Positions 29,880-40,993 of a stretch of 64,000 nucleotides of DNA are shown here, piece after piece. This stretch comes from Streptomyces sp. NBC_00569 (GTDB taxonomy: Bacteria > Actinomycetota > Actinomycetes > Streptomycetales > Streptomycetaceae), in contig NZ_CP107783.1 of NCBI RefSeq assembly GCF_036345255.1, positions 7,176,001-7,240,000 of the forward strand, written 5' to 3'. Below the pieces are notes generated by a model. The model was not told where the DNA came from. It did not search any database and saw only the letters and a program-made list of their open reading frames with translations. Numbering within the stretch: the first letter of the stretch is position 1; every line of letters starts with the position of its first letter. Both the position numbers and the translations under genes were made by a program.

Positions 29880-29959
29880 GCTGTCCCCAGGCCGGCGGCC
29901 CGCAGACGCGTCGATGGCCACCGGCTCCCGGCCGCCCAGGCCCAGGAAGGCATGCCCGC

Positions 29960-31660
29960 ATGGCTAACCCCGCACGTCCGCCCCGCCCGACCCGCAACCG
30001 GTCCGCATCCGCTTCAGGAAGCGCGGGCGCCGGAAACGCCGGAAGGAATTCCCGGGGCGGAAGGTCCGGCGGAAAGGGCCGCGTTCCCGAGCGCAGGCCC
30101 ACGCCGCCGCAGGAATTCACGATGCCGGAGAACACGACGCCCGCGCTGCCCGCGGCCGCGACGTTCGCCGAGCTCGACATGCCGGCCGGCCTTCTGAAGA
30201 CGCTCACCGAGCAGGGCGTCACCGAGCCGTTCCCCATTCAGGGCGCCACCCTCCCCAACTCCCTCGCGGGACGCGACCTCCTCGGCCGTGGCCGCACCGG
30301 CTCCGGCAAGACCCTCGCGTTCGGCCTGCCGATGCTCGCCCGCACCGCCGGCCTCAAGGCGGAGCCGCGCATGCCGCTGGCCCTCGTCCTCGTGCCGACC
30401 CGCGAGCTCGCCCAGCAGGTCACCGACGCCCTCACGCCGTACGCGGGCGCCGTCAGGCTCCGCCTGACCACCGTCGTCGGCGGCATGTCGATCTCCCGTC
30501 AGGCGTCCTCCCTGCGCCGCGGCGCGGACGTCGTCGTGGCGACGCCCGGCCGCCTCAAGGACCTCATCGAGCGCGGCGACTGCGACCTGTCCGAGGTGCG
30601 GATCACCGTCCTCGACGAGGCCGACCAGATGGCCGACATGGGCTTCATGCCGCAGGTCACGGCGCTCCTCAAGCAGGTCGCCCCGGGCGGCCAGACCATG
30701 CTGTTCTCGGCGACGCTCGACCGGAACGTCGACCGGCTCGTCCGGCAGTTCCTCACCGACCCGGTCGTCCACTCCGTGGACCCGTCGGCGGGCGCCGTCA
30801 CCACGATGGAGCACCACGTCCTCCACGTGCTCGACGAGACCGACAAGAAGGCCGTCACCGCGCGCATCGCCGCCCGTGAAGGCCGCGTGATCCTCTTCGT
30901 CGACACCAAGCGGTCCGCCGACCGGCTCGCCAAGCGGCTCCTCGCCAGCGGTGTCCTCGCGGCGCCGCTGCACGGCGGACGCTCGCAGCCGCAGCGCAAC
31001 CGCACCCTGGAGCAGTTCAAGGACGGCCGGGTCACGGCCCTCGTCGCCACGAACGTCGCCGCCCGAGGCATACACGTCGACGACCTCGGCCTCGTCGTGA
31101 ACGTCGACCCGCCGACCGAGCACAAGGACTACCTGCACCGCGGCGGCCGCACCGCCCGCGCCGGTGAGTCCGGCAGCGTCGTCACGCTGGTCCTGCCCGA
31201 GCAGAAGCGCGATGTCACGCGCCTCATGCGGGACGCGGGCATCCGCCCGCAGACCACCCAGGTCAAGTCCACCGACGAAGAGCTCGTCCGTATCACCGGC
31301 GCACGCGAGCCCTCCGGCGTCCCCGCCGTCATCGAGGTCCCGGAGCCGACCGCTCCGGCGGCCTCCGGCGCCCGCAAGCCGCGGCGCAGCCGTGGCGGCA
31401 GCGGACGCGGCCAGGGCACCGGCCAGGCAGGGCGCGCCCAGGGCGGGCGCGCGCAGGCCGGGCGCGGCGAAGGCGGCGGCCAGGGCGGCGGGCGCGGCCA
31501 GGCCGTCCAGGGCGGCCGTTCCCAGGGCGCCGGTGGCCGTTCCCAGGGCGGTCGTGGCCAGGGTGGTCCCGGGCAGGGCGGCGCAGGCCAGAGCGCCGGC
31601 GGGCGCGGCGGCCGGGCGCGACGCGGTCCGCGTGACGCCGGGCGCGGCGCGGCCGCGTAA
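29960..31660 (+). CDS. DEAD-box RNA helicase with Gly/Arg/Gln-rich tail
   Basis: 566 residues. A basic disordered N-terminus (about 55 residues) precedes the Q-motif region. Motif I is GRGRTGSGKT, motif Ia PTRELAQQ, motif II DEAD, motif III SAT and motif VI HRGGRTARAG. The last 100 residues are a repetitive RGG/QGG-type tail (GRGQGTGQAGRAQGGRAQAG and similar), expected to bind RNA non-specifically. It unwinds RNA duplexes; with the adjacent cold-shock protein it suggests a cold or stress RNA-remodelling pair. A strong hairpin follows the stop. Confidence 0.93.
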   Translation: MANPARPPRPTRNRSASASGSAGAGNAGRNSRGGRSGGKGRVPERRPTPPQEFTMPENTTPALPAAATFAELDMPAGLLKTLTEQGVTEPFPIQGATLPNSLAGRDLLGRGRTGSGKTLAFGLPMLARTAGLKAEPRMPLALVLVPTRELAQQVTDALTPYAGAVRLRLTTVVGGMSISRQASSLRRGADVVVATPGRLKDLIERGDCDLSEVRITVLDEADQMADMGFMPQVTALLKQVAPGGQTMLFSATLDRNVDRLVRQFLTDPVVHSVDPSAGAVTTMEHHVLHVLDETDKKAVTARIAAREGRVILFVDTKRSADRLAKRLLASGVLAAPLHGGRSQPQRNRTLEQFKDGRVTALVATNVAARGIHVDDLGLVVNVDPPTEHKDYLHRGGRTARAGESGSVVTLVLPEQKRDVTRLMRDAGIRPQTTQVKSTDEELVRITGAREPSGVPAVIEVPEPTAPAASGARKPRRSRGGSGRGQGTGQAGRAQGGRAQAGRGEGGGQGGGRGQAVQGGRSQGAGGRSQGGRGQGGPGQGGAGQSAGGRGGRARRGPRDAGRGAAA

Positions 31661-31679
31661 CCGGTACTCCAGCTGAGCG

Positions 31680-31724
31680 GCGGGGCGGTGGGACGAGGTG
31701 AACAGCCTCGCCCCACCGCCCCGC
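31680..31724. terminator. Long bidirectional hairpin between helicase and phosphatase genes
   Basis: GCGGGGCGGTGGG-a-CGAGG (31680-31698) pairs with CCTCG-c-CCCACCGCCCCGC (31706-31724) around a 7-base loop; one mismatch in 19. It lies between two convergent genes and can serve both. Confidence 0.8.
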
Positions 31725-31742
31725 TTCGCGTTCGTGTGCGCG

Positions 31743-32654
31743 TCAGTCGAGGAGCCGGTGGCGCAGGGCCGTGACCGTGTGCCCGTCGAGGCCGAGCCCC
31801 CGCGAGACGTACCGGCCCAGGCTGCCGTAGTCCGCCCGCGCCTGGTCGACGGCCGCCGACAGATACTCCGTACGGACTTCTTGGAGCGGGATCAGCAGGT
31901 CCGGGTTGAGCATCATGCCGGACTGCTTCAGCCCCTCGCGCACCTTCGCGTCGTACGCGGCACGGAACGCGTTCGATGCCAAGTAGTCGTCCACGGCGGT
32001 CCGTTCGGGGACGCCGAGCAGCAGCAGGAGGACGTACGTCGTCCAGCCCGTGCGGTCCTTCCCGGATGTGCAGTGGTACAGGAGCGCGCCCCGGCCCCCG
32101 GTGCCGTACGCGGCGTCGCGCAGGGTGGCCGCGAACCGCGCGCGGTTGTCCGCGTCCGACACGAACCGCGGATACACGCTCCGCATGAACGCGGCCGCCC
32201 GGCCGCCGCCGAGCATCTCCTCCTGCCGCGCGGGGTCCTTGGAACCGATCGCGGCCATCATCTGCGCGTACAGACCGTTGTCGGAGACGGGCCGTGACTC
32301 CGCGGTGAGGCCGGCGGGGAGGCGGTCCGCGCCGTCGTACTGGATCTCCACCGGCACCCGGTAGTCGACCACCCGGCGCAGACCCAGGCCCGCGAGCGTG
32401 GTGACGTCGGCGTCGGTGAGCTTGGCCAGGGCGTCGGAGCGGTAGACGAGTCCGTGGCGGACGCGAGCGCCGCCGAGGGCCCGGTAGCCGCCCACGTCGC
32501 GGACGTTGACCGCGCCCTGGAGCGGGATGTGCCGGATCGGCGGGTCCTGGTACGGACGCCGTCCGGCCGCGGCGGCACCGGGCGCGACGGCCGCGGCCGT
32601 CAGGGTGGTGAGCGCGGCGCCGACGAGGGCGCGTCTCGAAACGGTGCGTGGCAT
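31743..32654 (-). CDS. Secreted tyrosine/serine protein phosphatase (IphP type)
   Basis: 303 residues. The Tat-type signal SRRALVGAALTTLTAAAVAPGAAAA ends near residue 30. NVRDVGGYRALGGARVRHGLVYRSD is the N-terminal signature of the bacterial IphP/PTEN-like family, and HCTSGKDRTGWTTYVLLLLLG carries the catalytic P-loop HCX5R near residue 195. It should be exported folded and dephosphorylate phosphotyrosine, phosphoserine or phosphoinositide outside the membrane. It is a single gene between convergent neighbours with no evident link to the steroid pathway. Confidence 0.9.
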   Translation of the reverse strand: MPRTVSRRALVGAALTTLTAAAVAPGAAAAGRRPYQDPPIRHIPLQGAVNVRDVGGYRALGGARVRHGLVYRSDALAKLTDADVTTLAGLGLRRVVDYRVPVEIQYDGADRLPAGLTAESRPVSDNGLYAQMMAAIGSKDPARQEEMLGGGRAAAFMRSVYPRFVSDADNRARFAATLRDAAYGTGGRGALLYHCTSGKDRTGWTTYVLLLLLGVPERTAVDDYLASNAFRAAYDAKVREGLKQSGMMLNPDLLIPLQEVRTEYLSAAVDQARADYGSLGRYVSRGLGLDGHTVTALRHRLLD

Positions 32655-32681
32655 CGCTGAACTCCCTTGCGGGAAGCGGGA

Positions 32682-33742
32682 TCACCCTGGGGTAGGCAGG
32701 GTGCCGAGCACGTGCCGGGCCTCGGACATCACGCGGGCGACGAGCTCCTCACAGCTGGGGAGGTCCTCGATCACCCCCGCGACCTGGCCCGACGCCATGA
32801 CGCCGAGGTCGGTGCGGCCCTCGACCATGGACGCCTTGAGGAGCATGGGGGTGTTCGCGGCGAGCAGGACCTGGCTCCACGACAGTTCCTTGCCGTGCTT
32901 CATCGCCAGTCCGTCGCGGACCATCTGGGGCCAGCTCAGGCCCGACAGCTTCCTGAACCCGGCGGCCCGCCGCACGGCCTGCACGAGCGCGCGGGTGCGC
33001 CCCGCCCGTTCCAGCGAGTCGACGAGATCCGTCCGCAGCATGCGGTGCGGCAGACCGTCCACGGCGGTCGTCACCGTGACATCCCTGACCGTGGCCGCCA
33101 GATATCTCGCCTTCACCGCGTCCGGGACGGTCGAGTCGGAGGTGAGCAGGAAACGGGTGCCCATGGCGACGCCGGCCGCCCCGTACGCGAGGGCGGCGAC
33201 CAGGCCGCGTCCGTCATGGAACCCGCCCGCGCCGATCACGGGGATGTCCACGGCGTCCACGACCTGCGGCAGCAGCACCGTCGTCGCGACGTCCCCCGTG
33301 TGCCCCCCGCCCTCGCCGCCCTGCACGATGACGGCGTCCGCGCCCCACGCGGCGACCTTCTCCGCGTGCCGTCGGGCACCGATGGACGGGATGACGACGA
33401 CGCCCGCGTCCTTCAGTTCGGCGATCAGGTCACGGGACGGCGCGAGCGCGAAGGAGGCGACCCGCACCCCCTCGTCGATGATCAGCCGCACCCGGTCCCG
33501 CGCGTCACCGGCGTCCGCGCGCAAATTGACCCCGAAGGGTTCGTCCGTACGGGACTTCACCTCGCGCACCGCCGACCTGAGCCGGTCGAGGGTCATGGTG
33601 GCGGAGGCGAGGATGCCGAGCGCCCCGGCGTTCGCCGACGCCGACACGAGGCGCGGGCCGGCGACCCAGCCCATGCCGGTCTGCACGAGCGGGTGACGGA
33701 CGCCGACCAGCTTGGTGAACGCCGTCTCGAGGGTCGCGTCGC

Positions 33743-33746
<4 letters not shown>
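32682..33746 (-). CDS. ipdC: IpdC-like flavin-dependent oxidoreductase (nitronate monooxygenase fold)
   Basis: 354 residues. A TIM-barrel FMN enzyme: HPLVQTGMGWVAGPRLVSASANAG at the start, AVIVQGGEGGGHTGDVATTVLLP (phosphate-binding loop with the central His) and VIGAGGFHDGRGLVAALAYGAAGVAMGTRFL. Annotated relatives are often called 2-nitropropane dioxygenases, but in the order echA20-ipdA-ipdB-ipdC the protein is IpdC, a CoA-thioester oxidoreductase of the C/D-ring pathway. The start overlaps the ipdAB stop (ATGA). It is the last gene of the operon. Confidence 0.85.
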
Positions 33747-35412
<1,666 letters not shown>

Positions 35413-35416
<4 letters not shown>

Positions 35417-36240
35417 GTGGCTTCCCCCTTGGTTGCCGTGTCGGTGTCGGTGTCGGTGTCCGCGTCCGTGTCCGCGGCAGTGCTTGTGCCTGTTTCCGTG
35501 CCGAACGTGTCGCGGATGCGGTCCGCGACGCCGCTGAGGTTCGCCTCGAAGGTGAAGCCCTGCTCGAAGCGGTAGCTCCGGCGTACGTCGACGGGGTCGA
35601 TGCCGTTGATCGCGGCCTTGGCGAGGCGGATGAGCGAGCCGTCCTTGCGGGCGATCTCGCGGGCCAGGTCCAGTGCGGCGGCCCGGAGTCCGGCGCGTGG
35701 CACGACCCTCCAGACGGAACCGTGCGCGTGCAGCTCCTGCGCCGTCGCCGTGCGCGAGGTGTAGTAGAGGGCGCGCATCAGGTGCTGCGGCACGAGTCTG
35801 GCGAGATGGGTCGCGGCGCCGAGCGCTCCGCGGTCGAGCTCGGGGAGGCCGAACGTGGCGTCGTCCGAGGCGACGATCGCGTCCGCGTTGCCCACGAGTC
35901 CGATGCCGCCGCCCAGGCAGAAGCCGTTGACCGCGGCGACGACCGGCACCTCGCACTCGTACACGGCCGCGAAGGCCTCGTAGCAGCCGCGGTTCGCGCC
36001 GATGAGGGCGCCGTGGCCGCCGGAGGCCGTGTCGCGCTGCATCTCCTTGATGTCGACGCCCGCGTTGAACCCCCGGCCCTCGGAGGCGAGGACGACACAG
36101 CGCACGTCCGGGTCGCGGCCCGCGGCGCGCAGGGCGTCGGCCAGGTCGTACCAGCCCCGCACCGGCAGCGCGTTGACCGGAGGGAAGTCCACCGTGACGA
36201 CGGCGATCCCCTTTTCGGGTGAGGAGGTGGAGACACCCAT
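35413..36240 (-). CDS. echA20: EchA20-like crotonase-family ring-D hydrolase
   Basis: 275 residues. Crotonase fold: AVVTVDFPPVNALPVRGW, SEGRGFNAGVDIKEMQ (oxyanion hole), VNGFCLGGGIGLVGNADAIVA and SDDATFGLPELDRGALGAA. EchA20 opens the D ring of the HIEC-CoA intermediate before IpdAB acts. The usual family end is near residue 245; here a Thr/Asp-rich tail of about 28 residues (TDADTDTDTDTAT) is encoded by a short GTGTCG-type repeat at 35438-35473. It is the first gene of the minus operon; the KstR2-like site at 36261-36280 lies just upstream. Confidence 0.85.
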
Positions 36241-36248
36241 GGCGTTCA

Positions 36249-36288
36249 GCTACCTTTCCACCTAACGTTTGTTTGGTAGGAAGGTAGC
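36249..36288. promoter_or_regulatory. 8-bp inverted repeat enclosing the second KstR2-type site
   Basis: GCTACCTT (36249-36256) and AAGGTAGC (36281-36288) are perfect inverted repeats around the operator, but their centre is offset by two bases from that of the operator. They could form a hairpin in the echA20 leader or a second protein site. Confidence 0.5.
36261..36280. promoter_or_regulatory. KstR2-type operator, copy 2
   Basis: CCTAACGTTTGTTTGGTAGG lies in the divergent promoter region between echA20 and the SDR gene at 36329. It is identical to copy 1 (25617-25636) in 17 of 20 positions: CCTAAC and TGTTTGGTAGG are shared, only the three bases between differ. The left half is further from the mycobacterial KstR2 consensus than in copy 1. 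Confidence 0.65.
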
Positions 36289-36328
36289 AGGCGATGGGGA
36301 CGAGCGGAATGGACCTGGGGTGGATGGC

Positions 36329-37084
36329 ATGGATCTGAGCGCAAGGCCCCTGAGGGGGAGGGTCGCGGTCGTCACCGGGGGCACCCGGGGCGTGGGGGCC
36401 GGGATCGCGGCGGCGTTCGTGCGGGCGGGGGCGGACGTGGTGGTGTGCGCGCGCAGGCCCCCCGAAGAGCCGTTGCCCGGCTGTGAGTTCATACCCGTCG
36501 ACCTGCGGGACGGTCCGGCCGTACGGCGCTTCTTCGCGGGCCTCGACCGGGTGGACGTACTGGTGAACAACGCGGGAGGTACGCCGTACCGGCTGCTGGG
36601 GGAGTCCGACGCGGAGCGGCACGCGCGGGTGGTCGAGCTCAATCTCACGGCGCCGATGACCGCGTCACTGGCCGCGCGCGAGCAACTGCGGCGCACGCGC
36701 GGCTCCGTCGTGATGATCGGCAGCGTGAGCGGCGCGAGACCCTCGCCGGGCACGGCGGCGTACGGGGCGGCCAAGGCGGGTCTGGAGAACCTGGCGCGCT
36801 CGATGGCGGTGGAGTGGGCGCCCGAGATACGGGTGAACACGCTGGTCCTCGGGATGGTGCGCACCGAGCTGTCCCATCTGCATTACGGGGACGAGGAAGG
36901 CGTGGCGGCGGTGGGGCGCACGGTGCCGGTCGGACGCCTCGCGGAGCCGTCGGAGATCGGGGACGCGGCGGTGTTCCTCGCCTCGGACGCCGCGTCGTAC
37001 ATCACGGGGGCGAGCCTCCTGGTGCACGGAGGCGGGGAGCGTCCGGCGTTCCTGGACGCGGCAACTGTCAACAAGGAGGCGTGA
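36329..37084 (+). CDS. Short-chain dehydrogenase/reductase (Rv3549c-like)
   Basis: 251 residues from the ATG at 36329, preceded by a GGGG-rich site; earlier in-frame codons would begin inside the operator. RGRVAVVTGGTRGVGAGIAAAF is the cofactor site, VNNAGG follows, and the active site is GSVSGARPSPGTAAYGAAKAG. The end SYITGASLLVHGGGERPAF is typical. In M. tuberculosis two SDR genes (Rv3548c-Rv3549c) sit beside echA20-ipdABC in the same divergent arrangement. A role in oxidation of a CoA-ester or steroid hydroxyl is likely but undefined. The next SDR gene starts one base after the stop. Confidence 0.82.
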   Translation: MDLSARPLRGRVAVVTGGTRGVGAGIAAAFVRAGADVVVCARRPPEEPLPGCEFIPVDLRDGPAVRRFFAGLDRVDVLVNNAGGTPYRLLGESDAERHARVVELNLTAPMTASLAAREQLRRTRGSVVMIGSVSGARPSPGTAAYGAAKAGLENLARSMAVEWAPEIRVNTLVLGMVRTELSHLHYGDEEGVAAVGRTVPVGRLAEPSEIGDAAVFLASDAASYITGASLLVHGGGERPAFLDAATVNKEA

Positions 37085-37085
37085 C

Positions 37086-38039
37086 ATGACGAACGACAAG
37101 GGAGTGGTTGTGGCTGCGGACACCGGTAGTGGTTCTGGGCTGTGCGCGGGGCGCGTCGTCATCGTGACGGGGGCCGGGCGCGGACTGGGGCGCGCGCACG
37201 CGCTGGCGTTCGCCGTCGAGGGCGCGCGGGTCGTGGTCAACGACCTGGGAGTGGGCCTGGACGGGGCCCCGGCACCGGACAGTCCGGCGGCCCAGGTGGT
37301 GGAGGAGATACGGGCCCTGGGCGGCGAGGCGGTCGCCCATGGCGGGGACATCGCGACCACGGACGGCGCCGCGTCCCTCGTCGCCACGGCCCTCGACACG
37401 TTCGGACGCCTGGACACGCTGGTCAACAACGCGGGCTTCCTGCGCGACCGGATGCTGGTCAACCTCGACGAGGACGACTGGGACGCGGTCGTGCGGGTGC
37501 ATCTCAAGGGCCATTTCCTGCCCCTGAAGCACGCGGCGGCGCACTGGCGCGCGGAGGCGAAGGCAGGCAGGACACCCGCGGCCCGGGTCGTGAACACCTC
37601 GTCGGGGGCGGGTCTGCTCGGCTCGGTGGGCCAGGGCAACTACAGCGCGGCGAAGGCCGGCATCGTGGGCCTGACGCTGGTCGCCGCCGCGGAGATGGGG
37701 CGGTACGGGGTGCAGGTGAACGCGGTCGCGCCGGCGGCCCGCACTCGCATGACGGAGCGCACGTTCGCCGACACCATGGCCGCCCCCGAGGACGGCTTCG
37801 ACGCGATGGCCCCGGAGAACGTGTCGCCGGTGGTGGTGTGGCTCGGCTCCGCCGCGAGCGACGGCGTGACCGGCCGTGTCTTCGAGGCGGAGGCCGGCCG
37901 CATCACGGTCATGGAGGGCTGGCGCCCGGGCCCCACCGCCGACAAGGCGGCGCGCTGGACCCCGGCCGAGGCGGGAGAGGCGGCGAGGGAACTCCTCGGC
38001 AGGGCGGAGGTGCCGGGGGCGGTGTACGGAAGCGGGTGA
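37086..38039 (+). CDS. Short-chain dehydrogenase (Rv3548c-like, hydroxyacyl-CoA dehydrogenase type)
   Basis: 317 residues. RVVIVTGAGRGLGRAHALAFAVEGARVVVNDLGVGLDG is the cofactor site of the multifunctional-enzyme-type SDR subgroup that uses 3-hydroxyacyl-CoA; VNNAGFLRDRML and NTSSGAGLLGSVGQGNYSAAKAG contain the active-site residues. The longer C-terminus (RWTPAEAGEAARELLGRAEVP) is also seen in that group. It is coupled to the SDR at 36329-37084 and probably under the same KstR2-type site. Confidence 0.82.
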   Translation: MTNDKGVVVAADTGSGSGLCAGRVVIVTGAGRGLGRAHALAFAVEGARVVVNDLGVGLDGAPAPDSPAAQVVEEIRALGGEAVAHGGDIATTDGAASLVATALDTFGRLDTLVNNAGFLRDRMLVNLDEDDWDAVVRVHLKGHFLPLKHAAAHWRAEAKAGRTPAARVVNTSSGAGLLGSVGQGNYSAAKAGIVGLTLVAAAEMGRYGVQVNAVAPAARTRMTERTFADTMAAPEDGFDAMAPENVSPVVVWLGSAASDGVTGRVFEAEAGRITVMEGWRPGPTADKAARWTPAEAGEAARELLGRAEVPGAVYGSG

Positions 38040-38122
38040 CGCCGCCCCCGTAGGGGCGTGCCCCGGCTGCCCCTGCGGGCCACCCCCGTCACCCTCCCGC
38101 TCGGCCCCGTCCCCCCGCCACC

Positions 38123-38139
38123 TTCCCGCTGAGCGGGAA
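38123..38139. promoter_or_regulatory. Palindromic operator upstream of hsaE, probable IclR site copy 1
   Basis: TTCCCGCTGAGCGGGAA, a perfect 8+8 palindrome with a one-base centre. The same palindrome (centre C) precedes hsaA at 45346-45362. In both promoters TACSGT follows at exactly the same distance: 38171-38176 here and 45394-45399 there. Confidence 0.7.
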
Positions 38140-38237
38140 TCCGGCCTCCCTCCACGTCCCGGCTCCGACCTACCGTCTGGCCCACCGCGGTGCACCGCAC
38201 CGCACCGCGGGTCAGACCGTCACCCCAAGGAGCCGAG

Positions 38238-39020
38238 ATGCTTGACGTCCGGAGTCGGCAGGAGGCCGCCGCGCTGCTGCGTCGTGCCGAGCTCGGCCGC
38301 AGTCCCGTGGCGCCCCTGGCCGGCGCGTTCGAGGGCATCGGCGCCGAGGACGCGTACGAGATCCAGCTGATCAACATCCGGCACAGGACCGCCCTGGGTG
38401 CCCAGGTCACCGGGCACAAGGTGGGTCTCTCGTCGCCGGTGATGCAGCGCATGATGGGCGTCGACGAGCCCGACTACGGTCATCTCCTCGACGACATGGA
38501 GCTGCGCGAGGACCAGCCCGTGGACACCGTCCGCTACTGCGCGCCCCGCGTCGAGGTCGAGATCGGATTCGTACTCGGCGACGACCTGCAGGGCGAGGGC
38601 TGCACCCCGGCCGACGTCCTCGCCGCGACCGAACGCGTTGTGCCCGCACTGGAGTTGATCGACAGCCGGATCGTCGACTGGCGCATCACCATCGCCGACA
38701 CGATCGCCGACAACGCCTCGTCCGCCGGTTATGTCATCGGCGCGGGCCGCGACCCGCGCGACCTCGACCTGAAGGCCGTCGAGGCCCGGCTCACCCGCGA
38801 CGGCGACGAGGTCGCGCAGGGCCGCGGTGACGCCGTCCTCGGCGATCCCGCGGTCTCCGTCGCCTGGCTGGCCCGCACGGTCGCCCGCTTCGGCGTGCCC
38901 CTGCGCAAGGGGCACGTCATCCTGCCCGGCTCCTGCACCCGCGCCGTCGACGTCGAGGCGGGCCGCACCTACACCGCCGAGTTCACCGGACTCGGCGCCG
39001 TCTCGCTCTCGTTCCGATGA
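38238..39020 (+). CDS. hsaE: 2-hydroxyhexa-2,4-dienoate hydratase
   Basis: 260 residues from the ATG at 38238 (AAGGAG upstream). A 2-keto-4-pentenoate hydratase family protein: [43 protein letters not shown] with the metal-binding Glu residues, [12 protein letters not shown] and [14 protein letters not shown]. It adds water to the dienoate that HsaD releases from rings A/B, giving the 4-hydroxy-2-oxo acid for HsaF. It is the first gene of the hsaE-hsaG-hsaF-kshA-orf-kshB operon; a 17-base palindrome lies 100 bases upstream. Confidence 0.92.
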   Translation: MLDVRSRQEAAALLRRAELGRSPVAPLAGAFEGIGAEDAYEIQLINIRHRTALGAQVTGHKVGLSSPVMQRMMGVDEPDYGHLLDDMELREDQPVDTVRYCAPRVEVEIGFVLGDDLQGEGCTPADVLAATERVVPALELIDSRIVDWRITIADTIADNASSAGYVIGAGRDPRDLDLKAVEARLTRDGDEVAQGRGDAVLGDPAVSVAWLARTVARFGVPLRKGHVILPGSCTRAVDVEAGRTYTAEFTGLGAVSLSFR

Positions 39021-39054
39021 CCCCGACGGGTCCGCTGACTCTGCTGAGGTACAT

Positions 39055-39954
39055 ATGACTGCGAAAAAGGTCACCGCCGCGATCGTCGGCTCCGGGAACA
39101 TCGGCACCGACCTCCTCCACAAGCTCCACCGCTCCCCGTACATCGAGCCGCGCTGGATGATCGGCGTGGACCCCGACAGCGCGGGCCTCGCGCGGGCGCG
39201 GAAGCTGGGGGTCGAGGCGAGCCACGAGGGCGTCGGGCCCCTGCTCGCCCAGGACGAGCTGCCCGACCTCGTCTTCGAGGCGACGAGCGCCTACGTCCAC
39301 CGCGCCAACGCCCCGCGCTACGCCGAACTCGGCATCAGGGCCATCGACCTGACCCCGGCCGCCGTCGGCCCCGCCGTGGTCCCGCCCGCGAACCTCACCG
39401 CGCACCTCGACGCGCCCAACATCAACATGATCACCTGCGGCGGCCAGGCCACCATCCCCATGGTGTACGCGGTCTCACGCGTCGTGCCCGTCGCGTACGC
39501 GGAGATCGTGGCCTCCGTCGCCTCGGTGTCCGCGGGGCCCGGCACCCGCGCGAACATCGACGAGTTCACCCGTACGACGTCCCGCGGCATCGAGGAGATC
39601 GGCGGCGCCGCGCGCGGCAAGGCGATCATCATCCTCAACCCGGCGGAGCCGCCCGTCATCATGCGCGACACCGTCTTCTGCGCCATCCCCGAGGACGCCG
39701 ACCGGGACGCGATCACCCTCTCCGTGAAGGAGATCGCCGAGAGCGTGGCGACGTACGTACCCGGCTACCGGCTGCGCACGGAACCGCAGTTCGACGACCC
39801 GACACCCATGAACGGCGGGATGGCGCGCGTCGCGATCTTCCTGGAGGTGGAGGGCGCGGGCGACTTCCTGCCGCCGTACGCAGGAAACCTCGACATCATG
39901 ACCGCCGCCGCGACGAAGGTCGGCGAGGAGCTCGCGAAGGAGATCCGCAAGTGA
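39055..39954 (+). CDS. hsaG: Acylating propanal/acetaldehyde dehydrogenase
   Basis: 299 residues from the ATG at 39055. [20 protein letters not shown] binds [21 protein letters not shown] carries the catalytic Cys (about residue 127), and [21 protein letters not shown] is a family signature. It oxidises propanal from HsaF to propionyl-CoA; the aldehyde is passed through a channel in the HsaF-HsaG complex. The hsaF start overlaps its stop (GTGA). Confidence 0.93.
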   Translation: MTAKKVTAAIVGSGNIGTDLLHKLHRSPYIEPRWMIGVDPDSAGLARARKLGVEASHEGVGPLLAQDELPDLVFEATSAYVHRANAPRYAELGIRAIDLTPAAVGPAVVPPANLTAHLDAPNINMITCGGQATIPMVYAVSRVVPVAYAEIVASVASVSAGPGTRANIDEFTRTTSRGIEEIGGAARGKAIIILNPAEPPVIMRDTVFCAIPEDADRDAITLSVKEIAESVATYVPGYRLRTEPQFDDPTPMNGGMARVAIFLEVEGAGDFLPPYAGNLDIMTAAATKVGEELAKEIRK

Positions 39955-40976
39955 AGCCGTACTCCGAGACGCTGGACATCCGCGTCACCGACTCCTCGCT
40001 GCGCGACGGTTCGCACGCGAAGCGGCACCAGTTCACCGCCGACGACGTGCGCCGCATCGTCGGCGCCCTCGACGGCGCGGGCGTCCCCGTCATCGAGGTC
40101 ACGCACGGCGACGGCCTGGGCGGCTCGTCCTTCAACTACGGGTTCTCGAAGACGCCCGAGCAGGAGCTCATCAAGGCCGCCGTCGACACGGCGCGCCAGG
40201 CGCGCATCGCGTTCCTGATGCTGCCGGGCCTTGGTGTGAAGGACGACATCAGGGCCGCGCACGCGAACGGCGCGAGCGTGTGCCGCATCGCGACGCACTG
40301 CACGGAGGCCGACATCTCCGTCCAGCACTTCGGCCTGGCACGGGAGATGGGCCTGGAGACCGTCGGGTTCCTGATGATGGCGCACTCCACGACACCGGAG
40401 CGGCTCGCCGCCCAGGCCAGGATCATGGCCGACGCCGGCTGCCAGTGCGTGTACGTCGTCGACTCGGCCGGCGCCCTGGTGATGGACGACGTCACCGACC
40501 GGGTGTCCGCGCTCGTCGCCGAACTGGGCGACGACGCGCAGGTCGGCTTCCACGGTCACGAGAACCTCGGCCTGGGTGTCGGCAATTCCGTGGCCGCCGT
40601 GCGCGCCGGAGCGCTGCAGATCGACGGTTCGACGCGACGGCTCGGCGCGGGCGCGGGCAACACGCCTGTCGAGGCGTTCGCCGCCGTCTGCCACAAGATG
40701 GGCCTGCGCACCGGCATCGACGTACTGAAGATCATCGACGCGGCCGAGGACGTCGTGCGGCCCGTCATGGACGACGAGTGCCTGCTCGACCGGATGTCCC
40801 TCCTGATGGGGCACGCCGGCGTCTACTCCAGCTTCCTCAAGCACGCCTATCGGCAGGCGGAGCGCTACGGCGTCTCCGGCGCCGAGATCCTGCTGCGCGC
40901 CGGGGAACGCCGCCTCGTCGGTGGCCAGGAGGACCAGCTCATCGACATAGCCGTCGAACTCGCGGCACGCGACTGA
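39951..40976 (+). CDS. hsaF: 4-hydroxy-2-oxohexanoate (oxovalerate) aldolase
   Basis: 341 residues starting at GTG 39951. [17 protein letters not shown] holds the DRE/HMGL-type metal and catalytic residues (Arg/Asp), [16 protein letters not shown] is central, and [15 protein letters not shown] has the metal-binding His pair. The C-terminal domain (about residues 270-341) contacts HsaG. It splits 4-hydroxy-2-oxohexanoate into pyruvate and propanal. Translationally coupled to hsaG. Confidence 0.94.
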   Translation: MKPYSETLDIRVTDSSLRDGSHAKRHQFTADDVRRIVGALDGAGVPVIEVTHGDGLGGSSFNYGFSKTPEQELIKAAVDTARQARIAFLMLPGLGVKDDIRAAHANGASVCRIATHCTEADISVQHFGLAREMGLETVGFLMMAHSTTPERLAAQARIMADAGCQCVYVVDSAGALVMDDVTDRVSALVAELGDDAQVGFHGHENLGLGVGNSVAAVRAGALQIDGSTRRLGAGAGNTPVEAFAAVCHKMGLRTGIDVLKIIDAAEDVVRPVMDDECLLDRMSLLMGHAGVYSSFLKHAYRQAERYGVSGAEILLRAGERRLVGGQEDQLIDIAVELAARD

Positions 40977-40993
40977 AGGGCAGGACACGCGAC

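Noticed and set aside
35417..36622. N-terminal extension of ipdAB by about 400 codons
   Set aside because: The extension is out of frame with and antisequence-like to echA20, which has a clear crotonase motif set; the ATG at 35416 starts exactly at the IpdA N-terminus and overlaps the echA20 stop.
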